Of a DNA stretch of 64,000 bases, positions 36,112 through 45,248 are shown piece after piece. Within the stretch, counting starts at the first letter, position 1; every line of letters begins with the position of its first letter. Source of the DNA: CAZUVM01 sp964623885 (GTDB lineage: Bacteria; Verrucomicrobiota; Verrucomicrobiia; Limisphaerales; UBA8199); assembly GCA_964623885.1 (NCBI GenBank), contig CAZUVM010000227.1, positions 62,001 through 126,000 of the forward strand, read 5' to 3'. Under the pieces are notes generated by a model. It had not been told where the DNA came from and ran no database searches. It saw only the letters and a program-made list of their open reading frames with translations. Made by a program: the position numbers and the translations under genes.

Positions 36112-36247
36112 GTAGCGCAGGCCTCCGAGCCTGCTGTGTCGCAGGCTTCCTAGCCTGCAGACCTAGCGGATTCAGACGGCTTGGCAGCATTCGGGCGTTC
36201 GCCGACTCGGAGGTCGGCGATACAGCAGGCTCGGAGGCCTGCGCTAC
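36112..36247. repeat. Nested-hairpin dispersed repeat, copy 1
   Basis: A perfect 26-bp inverted repeat (GTAGCGCAGGCCTCCGAGCC... at 36112-36137, and its complement at 36222-36247) encloses two smaller hairpins: CGCAGGCTTCCTAGCCTGC at about 36140-36158 and GCCGACTCGGAGGTCGGC at about 36201-36218. A single strand could fold into an outer stem with a multi-branched junction. A second copy is at 41679-41797. It lies 90 bases before the GH5 gene. Confidence 0.85.
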
Positions 36248-36337
36248 GGGCACTTCCGCGGCCCGAATTCTCGATGGCTCGAGCCACCGGAAACGGGCGG
36301 CACTTGAGGAAAAGACCGGGTAGACGTACCATCGCAT

Positions 36338-37657
36338 ATGCTGACCGCCCTTAGAGCGTGTTTGAAGAGAATCTCCAAATGCTCGTGTTTGTGTCTAACC
36401 CTTTCCGCGGGCATTCCGGCGCCTTCAGCTGCCGCGGACATTCAGTACGCAGGAGTTAATCTGTCCTGCGCCGAGTTCGGCATGACCCAATTGCCGGGGA
36501 CTTTTGGTACGGATTACACGTATCCCACCAGTGGGGAGGTCGATTATTACAAGAGCAAAGGAATGAACTTCATTCGCCTGCCGTTTCGGTGGGAGCGTTT
36601 GCAGCATACCAACAGCGCGGCCCTGGACGCGACGGAACTAGGCCGCATGAATGCCTTCGTTGCCTATGCTACGGCGCATGGGGTTTACGTGCTGCTGGAC
36701 CCGCACAATTTCATGCGCTACTACCCCAACCCGCGCAGTTCGTTTCAAACCGCCACGAACGGGCTGGTGGGCTCATCGGTCCCCAACTCCGACTTCTCCA
36801 ATTTCTGGTACCAGGTCGCGGCGATTTATCGAACGAACAGCCACGTTTTCTTTGGCTTGAACAACGAACCGGATTCGATGCCGGAAACGCAATTGGTCGG
36901 CGCTGAAAACGCCGCGCTCGCCGCCGTTCGCGCGGCCGGCGCTACCAACCTGGTCTTTGTGCCCGGCAACCGGTACACCGGCGCATGGACGTGGTCGCAG
37001 TCCGACGGGAACGGGGCGGCGAACGCACAGGCGATGCTGGGCATCGTCGATCCCGGCAGCAATTACCTGTTCGAGGTGCACCAATACCTGGACAGTGACG
37101 GCTCAGGCACGCACACGACGATCGTGAGCACGGACGTCGGTTGGGAGCGGCTTACCAACTTCACGGCCTGGGCCCGCAGCAACCATTTCAAAGGGTTTCT
37201 AGGCGAATATGCGGTTCCCGGCGCGGCGATCGGCGGCACGAACATCGGCGGCCTGGCATTGACGAACATGCTGGGCTACATCCAGACCAACGCAGACGTG
37301 TGGCTGGGGTGGGCCTATTGGGGCGGCGGCCCGTGGTGGGGCAGCAGCCCGCTCTTTCCAATCGAGCCGTCGAATATCGGCCTACCGACCCAGGCGGACC
37401 AACCGGTGATGGACATCATCAAGCAGTTCTTCCCGTTGCCGGTTCCAACACTTCAAATTGTCAACCGCAGCCAATTTCGATTCACCGCGCCGCAGGGTTT
37501 TGTGTACCAGCCGCAAACTTCGCCTGATCTTTCCGCCGGTAGTTGGACCGCTTACGGCCCGGCTTTCGCAGGAACGGGTGGGATTACTAATCTCAGTTTG
37601 CAGGGCGGGGCCGGTGGGAGAGCGTTTTATCGGGTGCAGGTTCAGCATGCGCCGTGA
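36338..37657 (+). CDS. Secreted GH5 endoglucanase
   Basis: A 439-residue exported enzyme expected to cleave beta-1,4-glucan internally by a retaining mechanism. The signal region is about 1-32. The TIM barrel contains FIRLPFRWERL, YVLLDPHNFMRYY, the acid/base motif GLNNEPD (Glu177) and the nucleophile in FLGEYAVPG (Glu290). YWGGGPWWG supplies a late active-site Trp. After the barrel (about 365-439) is a short C-terminal domain ending FYRVQVQHAP, of the type found on many secreted proteins in this clade and probably used for sorting or anchoring. It has no Cys-rich cellulose-binding module. Confidence 0.93.
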   Translation: MLTALRACLKRISKCSCLCLTLSAGIPAPSAAADIQYAGVNLSCAEFGMTQLPGTFGTDYTYPTSGEVDYYKSKGMNFIRLPFRWERLQHTNSAALDATELGRMNAFVAYATAHGVYVLLDPHNFMRYYPNPRSSFQTATNGLVGSSVPNSDFSNFWYQVAAIYRTNSHVFFGLNNEPDSMPETQLVGAENAALAAVRAAGATNLVFVPGNRYTGAWTWSQSDGNGAANAQAMLGIVDPGSNYLFEVHQYLDSDGSGTHTTIVSTDVGWERLTNFTAWARSNHFKGFLGEYAVPGAAIGGTNIGGLALTNMLGYIQTNADVWLGWAYWGGGPWWGSSPLFPIEPSNIGLPTQADQPVMDIIKQFFPLPVPTLQIVNRSQFRFTAPQGFVYQPQTSPDLSAGSWTAYGPAFAGTGGITNLSLQGGAGGRAFYRVQVQHAP

Positions 37658-37722
37658 GTGGCCGCTCGCATCGCTGCCAATTAACGGCGCCGTGAGGTAA
37701 CCCGTTCTTGTTAGCAACGGGT

Positions 37723-38229
37723 TTAATTCCAGGCAATCAGCTTCAGACCGGGTGGGTCGGTCGACTGATGACGCCGCGCCGGGGCTTTGCGCAAAGCCGG
37801 GGCTGCGGAACCCATTACTGTGACCGTAGCCCCGTCGGTAAGATGGACCACTGCCATGTGCATGCCGATCGACTTGGGCGCAAACTGGACCGTGATTACC
37901 TGCGCTTGCGGATCTTTGAGGACATAGGCACCGCCTTCGCAGATATTAAATGGCGCGGGGACATTCGCCGTGCCGGTGAGAATTCCGGCACCCATATTGC
38001 GAATCGTGAAAGAAAGCTCTTTGATGTTTCCGACGGGCACGGAGCCAAAATCCAGGACGCGCGGAGAAATGGCGATGGCCGGCCTGTTGGGGTCGTTACT
38101 TGGAATCGTGGCGTGGTACGCGTTGGCGAGAATGATGGGCGCCTCCCGATCAGTGTCGGTCTGTCCAGTTGCGAACCAGGTCACCGCCAATTGCAAGGCG
38201 ATTAAAATACTGTATGAAGGCAATTTCAT
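37723..38229 (-). CDS. Small secreted Ig-like (ASPM/SPD-2/Hydin-type) protein
   Basis: A 168-residue protein with a signal peptide (MKLPSYSILIALQLAVTWFATG) and one domain of about 90 residues with the pattern SPRVLDFGSVPVGNIKELSF followed by TIRN and later VQFAPKSIG. This is the choice-of-anchor D/Hydin-like immunoglobulin fold. The tail is basic and Pro-rich. ATG 38229 is used, since an upstream ATG at 38259 lacks support. Function unknown; a structural or adhesive role is plausible. Confidence 0.7.
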   Translation of the reverse strand: MKLPSYSILIALQLAVTWFATGQTDTDREAPIILANAYHATIPSNDPNRPAIAISPRVLDFGSVPVGNIKELSFTIRNMGAGILTGTANVPAPFNICEGGAYVLKDPQAQVITVQFAPKSIGMHMAVVHLTDGATVTVMGSAAPALRKAPARRHQSTDPPGLKLIAWN

Positions 38230-38521
38230 AACCGTGCGACTCTGGGGGCATTTCACCACAGGTCACCTTCATGGTAGTTGCGGCGTGCGGGAGGACAATT
38301 CCGGCCGATACGGAGGTGAGTCCAAAGAGATACGGAGGAGACCAACGTTCCCGTGTTTGTAGATTTGTTTAAACATGCGTGTCCCTCTACAAAACCCTTG
38401 CTAATCCCAAATTTCAGCTTGTCGAATGTCGTTGGGAGAGTATGTTTTAGGTTAAATTGACGCCGGATTTTGCCCGGGCTTGGGAGGCGCGGGGCCGCCG
38501 GTCTCGAGCAGGATCGCCAGC

Positions 38522-41500
38522 GTGAAAGTTACGGCCGCGAGAACCCATAAAGTCGTGCCCGCCTTCGGGGCTACGTTGTTAATTGTTGGCGCCGCTTTTG
38601 GTGCCGACAACTCCTCGATTCTGTTCAACCGCGACGTTCGCCCGATCCTCAGCGACAATTGTTTCCTCTGCCACGGGTTCGATATCGGCCGCCGCAAAGC
38701 GGACCTCCGGCTCGATACGGCGGATGGAATGGTCGCCGACCACAAAGGCCACCAGGCCGTCAAACCGCGCGACCTCGCGGGCAGCGAGCTTTGGCGCCGA
38801 GTCAGTTCCACGGACCCGAAAGTGATCATGCCGCCGCCTGATTCGGGCAAGAAACTAAAGCCGGAGCAGATCGCAACGTTGCGTCGCTGGATCGAGCAAG
38901 ACGGCGCGTTCCAGAAGCATTGGGCTTTCGAAGCGCCGGTGCGCCCGCCGGTGCCGGCAGTCCAGAACACTCAATGGCCCCGAAATGACGTGGACCGTTT
39001 CATCCTGGCGACGCTCGAAGCCAAACAACTGGAGCCCTCACCCGAGGCGAGCAAGGAAACGCTGATTCGCCGACTGACGTTGGACCTAACTGGCCTGCCG
39101 CCGACGCCTGAGGAAGTGGATGCGTTCCTGGCGGATAAACAACCTGACGCCTATGAGCGCTTGGTCGATCGCCTGCTGGAGTCGTCTCATTATGGCGAAC
39201 AGATGGCCCGCTATTGGCTCGACGTCGCGCGCTATGGCGATACGCACGGTCTGCACCTCGACAATGAGCGTTCAATGTGGCCGTACCGCGACTGGGTCGT
39301 GAGCGCCTTTAACAAGAACCTGCCGTACGACAAATTCACTATCTGGCAGTTGGCGGGCGACCTGTTGCCGAATCCGACTCGCGAGCAGCTCATTGCTTCA
39401 GGTTACAACCGCTGCAACGTTTCCACCAGCGAAGGCGGGGCCATCGACGAGGAATTCCAGGTCCGTTACGCCGTCGATCGCGTCGAGGCAACCTCGACGG
39501 CCTGGCTGGGCCTGACCATGGGCTGCGCGGTTTGCCACGATCACAAGCTGGACCCCATCTATCAAAAGGAGTTCTACGAGGTTTTTTCCATCTTCAACAA
39601 CATTTCGGAGAAGGCGATGGACGGCAATGCGCTGCTACCGCCGCCGAGTATGCCTTTGCCCACGCCCGAGCAGGAAAAGGAGTTGGCCGATCTCGATCAG
39701 CACCGCAAAGAGGTCGATCAGCAAATCCACACTATGCTGGCCAGCCTCGAATATACAGATCCGGCGACGCTGACCAATGCCCTCCCGCCGGAGCCGAAGG
39801 AAATCGTCTGGGTTGACGACGATTTCCCCGCCAAAGCGAATGTCACGAACGACGGGGAAGCAAATCAATGGGTGACACGCGACCAGGGACCCGTGCATGG
39901 CGGCGAACGCTCGCTCCGCCGCACCGGCAAGGGCCTGCACCAGACCTTTTTCACCAAGTCCGCCAAGCCGCTCACCGTGCGGACCGGCGACAAATTCTTC
40001 GCTTACGTCTACCTCGACCCGAAGGACCCACCCAAATCCATCATGCTGCAATATCACACGGACGAGTGGCGGAACCGGGCGAATTGGGGCGATGAAGACG
40101 CGATTCCTTTTGGTGAAAAAGGGAGCAGCAAAATACAAATTGGCGCCTTGCCGGAAACCGGCAAATGGGTGCGGCTCGAAGTGGATGCCGCCAAACTCGG
40201 TTTTACCGGGCGCGCTCGCGTGACGGGCCTGGCCTTCACCCAGTTCGGTGGCACCGCCTACTGGGATGATGCCGGCCTGGACACGATCCGTGATCCGGCA
40301 AAGGACCCGGATGTTTCTTTTGTAGCCTGGCAAAAGTTCGAGCGTGGGTTGGGCGATAAATCCATGGCGCCGGACGCGATCAAGCAGTTGCTCAAAAAAG
40401 ATGCCACTAAATGCCAGCCGGAGGATCAGCAGAAACTGCGGGAATACTTTCTGGCCTCGGTTTACGAGGATCCCAAGTCCGCCCTGGCGCCGCTGCGGTC
40501 GGAGATCAAGTCGCTGAAACAAAAGCGGGAAGAAATCGAAAAGGAAGAGCCCGCGACGATGATTTCGCACGAGCTGGACAAGCCACGCCCGGCCTGGATC
40601 CTCATCCGCGGGCAATATGACAAGCATGGGGAACCCGTTGGTCCTGGCGTACCGTCGATCCTCCCCCCGTTGCCCAAGAGCGACGTAACCAATCGGCTCA
40701 CATTTGCGCGGTGGCTCGTCGATCCGAAGCATCCGTTGACTGCACGCGTCACCGTTAACCGGCTTTGGCAGCAGTTCTTCGGTATCGGCATTGTGAAAAC
40801 AGCCGAGGATTTTGGGACCAAGGGCGAATGGCCGTCGCATCCCGAGCTGCTGGATTGGCTGGCGACCGAATTCATGCGCAACGGCTGGGACGTGAAACAA
40901 ATGGTGCGGTTGCTGGTCACGTCCGCGACTTACCGGCAGGATTCACGCGTGACGCCGAAAGTGCTGGAAATGGACCCGGAAAACCGCTTGCTGGCGCACG
41001 GCCCGCGTTACCGGCTCGACGCCGAAGTGCTGCGCGACAATGCGCTGTTCATCGGCGGAATACTGAATTTGAAAATGGGCGGACGCGGCGTGCGGCCCTA
41101 TCAGCCCTCGGGGATTTGGGAAGCCGTCGGTTATACCACCAGCAACACGGCCAAATACACCCAGGACCATGGCGACGCGCTTTATCGCCGCAGTCTTTAC
41201 ATTTTCTGGAAGCGCACGGCAGCGCCGCCCTTAATGACGACGTTCGATGCGCCATCACGCGAGCAATGCCGCGCGCGACGCGAGCGGACTAATACACCGC
41301 TGCAGGCTTTGATGACGCTCAACAGCACGACGTATTTCGAAGCGGCGCGTCATCTAGGCTACCGAATGCTGCATGAGGGCGGGAAGGACGATGCCGACCG
41401 CCTGAGATATGGGTTTCGCCTGGCCACGTCCCGGTTCCCGACGGAAAGCGAAAGCGCGATCCTGGCTGATTCACTGGCCTCTCAGCGCAATCACTATGCG

Positions 41501-41641
41501 GCGGACACCGACGATGCGAAAAAGGTCATTTCCGCGGGCGAATCGCCGGTGGAAACCGACGTTACGCCGGTGGAACTTGCGGCTTACACCATGGTCGGCA
41601 ACCTGATGCTCAATTTGGACGAGGTGGTTACGAAGAATTAA
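38522..41641 (+). CDS. DUF1549/DUF1553 cytochrome c protein (PSD1-type)
   Basis: A 1039-residue exported protein. From GTG 38522, a signal-like stretch (AFGATLLIVGAAFGA) precedes a planctomycete cytochrome domain with CFLCH (Cys47, Cys50, His51). DUF1549 follows (LTLDLTGLPPTPEEVDAFL, YWLDVARYGDTHGLH), then a central insertion of about 300 residues with a beta-rich part (about 430-580), and DUF1553 (LTARVTVNRLWQQFFG, REQCRARRERTNTPLQAL). The initiation codon is uncertain: the frame is open to 38480 and GTG 38552 is also possible. It is the first gene of a set with DUF1501 downstream. Biochemistry of the family is not established. Confidence 0.85.
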   Translation: MKVTAARTHKVVPAFGATLLIVGAAFGADNSSILFNRDVRPILSDNCFLCHGFDIGRRKADLRLDTADGMVADHKGHQAVKPRDLAGSELWRRVSSTDPKVIMPPPDSGKKLKPEQIATLRRWIEQDGAFQKHWAFEAPVRPPVPAVQNTQWPRNDVDRFILATLEAKQLEPSPEASKETLIRRLTLDLTGLPPTPEEVDAFLADKQPDAYERLVDRLLESSHYGEQMARYWLDVARYGDTHGLHLDNERSMWPYRDWVVSAFNKNLPYDKFTIWQLAGDLLPNPTREQLIASGYNRCNVSTSEGGAIDEEFQVRYAVDRVEATSTAWLGLTMGCAVCHDHKLDPIYQKEFYEVFSIFNNISEKAMDGNALLPPPSMPLPTPEQEKELADLDQHRKEVDQQIHTMLASLEYTDPATLTNALPPEPKEIVWVDDDFPAKANVTNDGEANQWVTRDQGPVHGGERSLRRTGKGLHQTFFTKSAKPLTVRTGDKFFAYVYLDPKDPPKSIMLQYHTDEWRNRANWGDEDAIPFGEKGSSKIQIGALPETGKWVRLEVDAAKLGFTGRARVTGLAFTQFGGTAYWDDAGLDTIRDPAKDPDVSFVAWQKFERGLGDKSMAPDAIKQLLKKDATKCQPEDQQKLREYFLASVYEDPKSALAPLRSEIKSLKQKREEIEKEEPATMISHELDKPRPAWILIRGQYDKHGEPVGPGVPSILPPLPKSDVTNRLTFARWLVDPKHPLTARVTVNRLWQQFFGIGIVKTAEDFGTKGEWPSHPELLDWLATEFMRNGWDVKQMVRLLVTSATYRQDSRVTPKVLEMDPENRLLAHGPRYRLDAEVLRDNALFIGGILNLKMGGRGVRPYQPSGIWEAVGYTTSNTAKYTQDHGDALYRRSLYIFWKRTAAPPLMTTFDAPSREQCRARRERTNTPLQALMTLNSTTYFEAARHLGYRMLHEGGKDDADRLRYGFRLATSRFPTESESAILADSLASQRNHYAADTDDAKKVISAGESPVETDVTPVELAAYTMVGNLMLNLDEVVTKN

Positions 41642-41678
41642 TCCCATGTTACGGGCATTCTTAACGTGCGTTCGGGCT

Positions 41679-41797
41679 GTAGCGCAGGCCTCCGAGCCTG
41701 CTGTATCGCAGGTTTCCAACCTGCGACGGCCCGTGCGCAGTCGAACACCCTGCCGACTGGAAGTCGGCGATACAGCGGGCTCGGTGGCCTGCGCTGC
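41679..41797. repeat. Nested-hairpin dispersed repeat, copy 2
   Basis: Left arm GTAGCGCAGGCCTCCGAGCC at 41679, right arm ending GGCCTGCGCTGC at 41797, with inner hairpins CGCAGGTTTCCAACCTGCG and TGCCGACTGGAAGTCGGCGA. Same plan as 36112-36247, but the right arm has a few mismatches and the centre differs. It sits in the 243-base gap between the DUF1549/DUF1553 gene and the DUF1501 gene, which usually adjoin. Confidence 0.85.
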
Positions 41798-41884
41798 TTT
41801 CAAGTCGCGGGAAATGGCCGTTTCAACGGCTTTTCAGTAACCGAACGCGGAACCGGAAGCGTCTAACAAACATCAAAGAAGCAC

Positions 41885-43363
41885 ATGGACCCGTTGGCAA
41901 ATTTTTGGCAGCACCAGACGCGGCGCGCGTTTTTCAAGAACACCGGCCTGGCCGCAGGGCGCATCGCGCTGGCATCGCTGATGTTCCCCGATTTATTCAA
42001 AGCGAACGCTGCCCCAACCAAAGTGTTTCGGTCACATCCTGGCCTGCCGGGCTTGCCGCATTTCGCCCCTAAAGCGCGCCGGTTGATCTATCTCTTCATG
42101 AACGGCGCGCCGTCCCAGATCGATCTTTGGGATTACAAACCCAAACTGAGTGAGTTGTACGACTCAGATCTGCCGGACTCGATTCGCAATGGCCAGCGAC
42201 TGACCACGATGACGTCGGGCCAGAAGCGGTTCCCGATTGCTCCCTCGATTTACAAATTTGCTCCGCACGGCAAATGCGGAACGCGCGTTAGCGAGCTGTT
42301 GCCTCACACGGCCCAGGTTGTGGATGATTTGGCCGTAGTCAGAACGGTCTGGACGGAGGCCATCAACCACGATCCGGCGTCCACCTACATCCTGACTGGG
42401 AATCAAATCCCCGGCAAACCCAGCATTGGCGCGTGGCTTTCTTATGGGTTGGGCAGCGAAGCCGAGAATTTGCCTTCCTTTGTGGTAATGACTCCACGCT
42501 GGTCGGCCAAGCGCGATGCCCAGGCTCTCTATCAGCGGCTCTGGGGCTCGGGGTTCCTGCCTTCGCGTTATCAGGGCGTGGCCTTGCGCGCCGCCGGCGA
42601 CCCCGTGTTGTTCCTGGATAACCCGGAAGGCGTTGACCCCGGCGCGCGCCGTCTGGTGCTTGATGGCCTGGCTAAACTGAATCAGGCGACTTTCGAGCGC
42701 ACGAACGATCCCGAGATCCAAACGCGCATTGCCCAATATGAGATGGCCTTCCGGATGCAAACGTCGATTCCGGAATTGGTGGATATTTCCAACGAGCCGC
42801 AGTCAGTGCTCGAGCTTTACGGGCCTGAAGTAACGCAACGCGGCACGTTTGCATCGAGTGCTTTGCTGGCCCGCCGGCTCATCGAGCGCGGCGTGCGCGT
42901 GGTTCAGATTCTGCATCGCGAATGGGACCACCACGGCGACCTGCCACGCGACCTGCCACTGCAATGCCGGGACGTGGACCAGGCTTGCAAAGGATTGCTC
43001 CTCGATCTCAAACAACGCGGGCTGCTGGACGAAACCCTGGTGGTGTGGGGCGGCGAGTTCGGCCGCACGGTCTACTGCCAGGGGGAATTGCGCCGGGACA
43101 ATTACGGCCGTGACCATCATCCGCGCTGTTACACGATGTGGATGGCTGGCGCCGGCGTTAAAGGCGGAGTCGTGTATGGCGAAACGGACGACTTTAGCTA
43201 CAATATCGTCCGTGATCCGGTTCACATACGCGACCTCAACGCCACTATTCTGCACCTCATGGGCATCGACCATAAGCGTCTTACCTACAGCTTCCAGGGG
43301 CTGGACCAGAAACTGACGGGCACCGAGGCGCCTGCGAATCCGGTTAAAGGCATCCTGGTGTGA
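41885..43363 (+). CDS. DUF1501 protein
   Basis: A 492-residue protein of the DUF1501 family, which belongs to the alkaline-phosphatase-like fold and almost always accompanies DUF1549/DUF1553 cytochromes. A Tat-like TRRAFFKNTGLAAG lies near the N-terminus. Family marks include LIYLFMNGAPSQIDLWDYKP, TWTEAINHDPASTYILTG without its full surroundings, VVWGGEFGR and YGRDHHPRCYTMWMAG. It likely acts in the periplasm with its neighbours; the reaction is unknown. Its last bases overlap the next gene by 4 (GTGA), a sign of translational coupling. Confidence 0.9.
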   Translation: MDPLANFWQHQTRRAFFKNTGLAAGRIALASLMFPDLFKANAAPTKVFRSHPGLPGLPHFAPKARRLIYLFMNGAPSQIDLWDYKPKLSELYDSDLPDSIRNGQRLTTMTSGQKRFPIAPSIYKFAPHGKCGTRVSELLPHTAQVVDDLAVVRTVWTEAINHDPASTYILTGNQIPGKPSIGAWLSYGLGSEAENLPSFVVMTPRWSAKRDAQALYQRLWGSGFLPSRYQGVALRAAGDPVLFLDNPEGVDPGARRLVLDGLAKLNQATFERTNDPEIQTRIAQYEMAFRMQTSIPELVDISNEPQSVLELYGPEVTQRGTFASSALLARRLIERGVRVVQILHREWDHHGDLPRDLPLQCRDVDQACKGLLLDLKQRGLLDETLVVWGGEFGRTVYCQGELRRDNYGRDHHPRCYTMWMAGAGVKGGVVYGETDDFSYNIVRDPVHIRDLNATILHLMGIDHKRLTYSFQGLDQKLTGTEAPANPVKGILV

Positions 43364-45033
43364 GCGGGTTGCACGAAATCGGACTACTCTTCGGGCGACT
43401 GCACGTGCTGCTGGTGCATTTGCCCATCGGGCTGATCGTCCTGCTGACTTTGCTGGAGGTGCTGGGGCGGTATCCGCGATTCAAACACGCGACTGCCAAC
43501 ACCGGCTTAATTCTGGCATTTGCGGTCCCCATGGTCGTCTTCACGGTCATCTGTGGATTGTTATTATCGCAGGCCAGCGGCTATGACGTGCATTTACTGC
43601 AATTGCATAAATGGACTGGCATCGGCACCGGTGCGGCCTGCGTTTTGGCGGCAGTGTTCTATTGGCTGGACGTTAAAAAGGCCTACCGTTTCGTTTTATA
43701 TTGCTCTTTCGGCGTGCTGGTGATCGCCAGCCATTTCGGAGGATCGCTCACCCACGGCAGTGATTATCTTGCCCGATATGCTCCCGGCCCGTTGCGTTCA
43801 TGGCTGGGAGGCGGTCAAACCAAAGTGACGCAGGTCTCGGCGCAACCCAAGGATTTCAAGTCGCAACCGGTTTTTGCGACGGTCGTTCAACCCATACTCG
43901 AAAAGAACTGCGTCTCGTGTCATGGGCCGGAGAAGTCGAAAGGCAAACTGCTTCTCGATTCACTCGCGGCGACGTTGAAAGGCGGCGAGAATGGCCCGGT
44001 CATTGTGGCGGGCAAATCCGGCGACAGTGAGTTAATCAAACGCTTGAAGTTGGATCCTTCGAGTGACGACCACATGCCGCCGGATGGAAAGCCGCAGCCC
44101 AGCCAGGACGAGATCGCACTATTGCAATGGTGGATCGACGCGGGCGCGCCGGGTGACAAAAAGATTGGGGAATTGAATCCCCCACCAGTCATCGCTCGCG
44201 TCCTGCAAGCGCGACTCGGTCCGCCTCCTACAGCGGCGCGTGAAGCTCAGTCCGTGCCTCCGAAACCGCTCGAGCAGTTGAAGCCGCTGGTCGCCCAACT
44301 CAGCGGTGATCTTGGTATTGTCATCGGGCCGGTGGCTCAAACAAATGCCTGGCTTCAGTGTAACGCCAGCGTGGCCGGCACTAACTTCGGAGACCCTGAG
44401 CTTTCGCGGTTGGCCCCGCTCGCGCCCAACCTGCGGTGGCTCGACCTGGGCGGAACACGAGTCACTGATGCTGGTTTGGCAGCCGTGGCTTCAATGCCCA
44501 ATCTGAAGCGTCTCCACTTGGAGCGTACGCCGATCACGGATGCCGGTTTGAAAAGCCTTACCCGATTGCCCGCGCTGGAATACCTGGATCTCTACGGCAC
44601 CGCTGTTACTGACGCCGGCCTGGCCGAGTTGCAAAGCGCGCCTCGCCTTAAGCAAGTGTACCTATGGCAAACGCAGGTGTCTTCGACTGGCGCCCAGGCG
44701 TTCGTCGAAGCGCGGACGGATAAAGCGCAGCTCGAACGGTGGCAACAGGAAATCGAAGAGCTCAAAACTAAAATTCGCGACGGCCAGATTAGGGTTGAGA
44801 TGGGCACGGCGGTGGCCGCCGCTTCAAGCACCAATGCGGCTCCCATCAACACGGTCTGCCCGATTTCCGGCAAACCGATTGACCCGTCCAAAACTGTTTT
44901 GTACCAAGGAAAACTGCTGGCTTTCTGCTGCGACGATTGCAAAGCGAAGTTCCAGGCCGATCCGAAACCTGTTCTTGCGAAACTGGGGCTTAGCGCCACG
45001 AATAGTGCTTCCACTCCGGCGAGTGGTCGATAA
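43360..45033 (+). CDS. Membrane cytochrome c / LRR / metal-site fusion protein
   Basis: A 557-residue protein starting at GTG 43360. Four hydrophobic helices (about 10-35, 45-68, 78-100, 105-125) resemble DUF2231 or similar haem-membrane modules. They are followed by a planctomycete cytochrome domain with CVSCH (Cys184, Cys187, His188), then about four leucine-rich repeats (about 345-450, for example LRWLDLGGTRVTDAGLAAVA). A short charged helix leads to a C-terminal Cys-rich site (CPISGKPIDPSKTVLYQGK, then FCCDDCKAKF) like YHS/heavy-metal-binding domains. It is the last gene of the DUF1549/DUF1501 set and may deliver electrons at the membrane, which is inference. Confidence 0.8.
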   Translation: MSGLHEIGLLFGRLHVLLVHLPIGLIVLLTLLEVLGRYPRFKHATANTGLILAFAVPMVVFTVICGLLLSQASGYDVHLLQLHKWTGIGTGAACVLAAVFYWLDVKKAYRFVLYCSFGVLVIASHFGGSLTHGSDYLARYAPGPLRSWLGGGQTKVTQVSAQPKDFKSQPVFATVVQPILEKNCVSCHGPEKSKGKLLLDSLAATLKGGENGPVIVAGKSGDSELIKRLKLDPSSDDHMPPDGKPQPSQDEIALLQWWIDAGAPGDKKIGELNPPPVIARVLQARLGPPPTAAREAQSVPPKPLEQLKPLVAQLSGDLGIVIGPVAQTNAWLQCNASVAGTNFGDPELSRLAPLAPNLRWLDLGGTRVTDAGLAAVASMPNLKRLHLERTPITDAGLKSLTRLPALEYLDLYGTAVTDAGLAELQSAPRLKQVYLWQTQVSSTGAQAFVEARTDKAQLERWQQEIEELKTKIRDGQIRVEMGTAVAAASSTNAAPINTVCPISGKPIDPSKTVLYQGKLLAFCCDDCKAKFQADPKPVLAKLGLSATNSASTPASGR

Positions 45034-45248
45034 AAGCAGTCCGGAGTTCAGCTAGTTCGTTGTGAAGGCGGAGAAAACCCGAAGCACCGAACCTCGAACG
45101 CCGAAATGTCGACTGACGAACCGTCATCGTTCGCTGACCGGATATAAACAATGCGACATGCGCGAAGAACTTTGTCATAGAGCCCAGTGAAAAAAGGCCT
45201 ATTGTTCGTGAAGACGGAAAAATGCGGCCGGAACCGTAGGCGAAAGAA

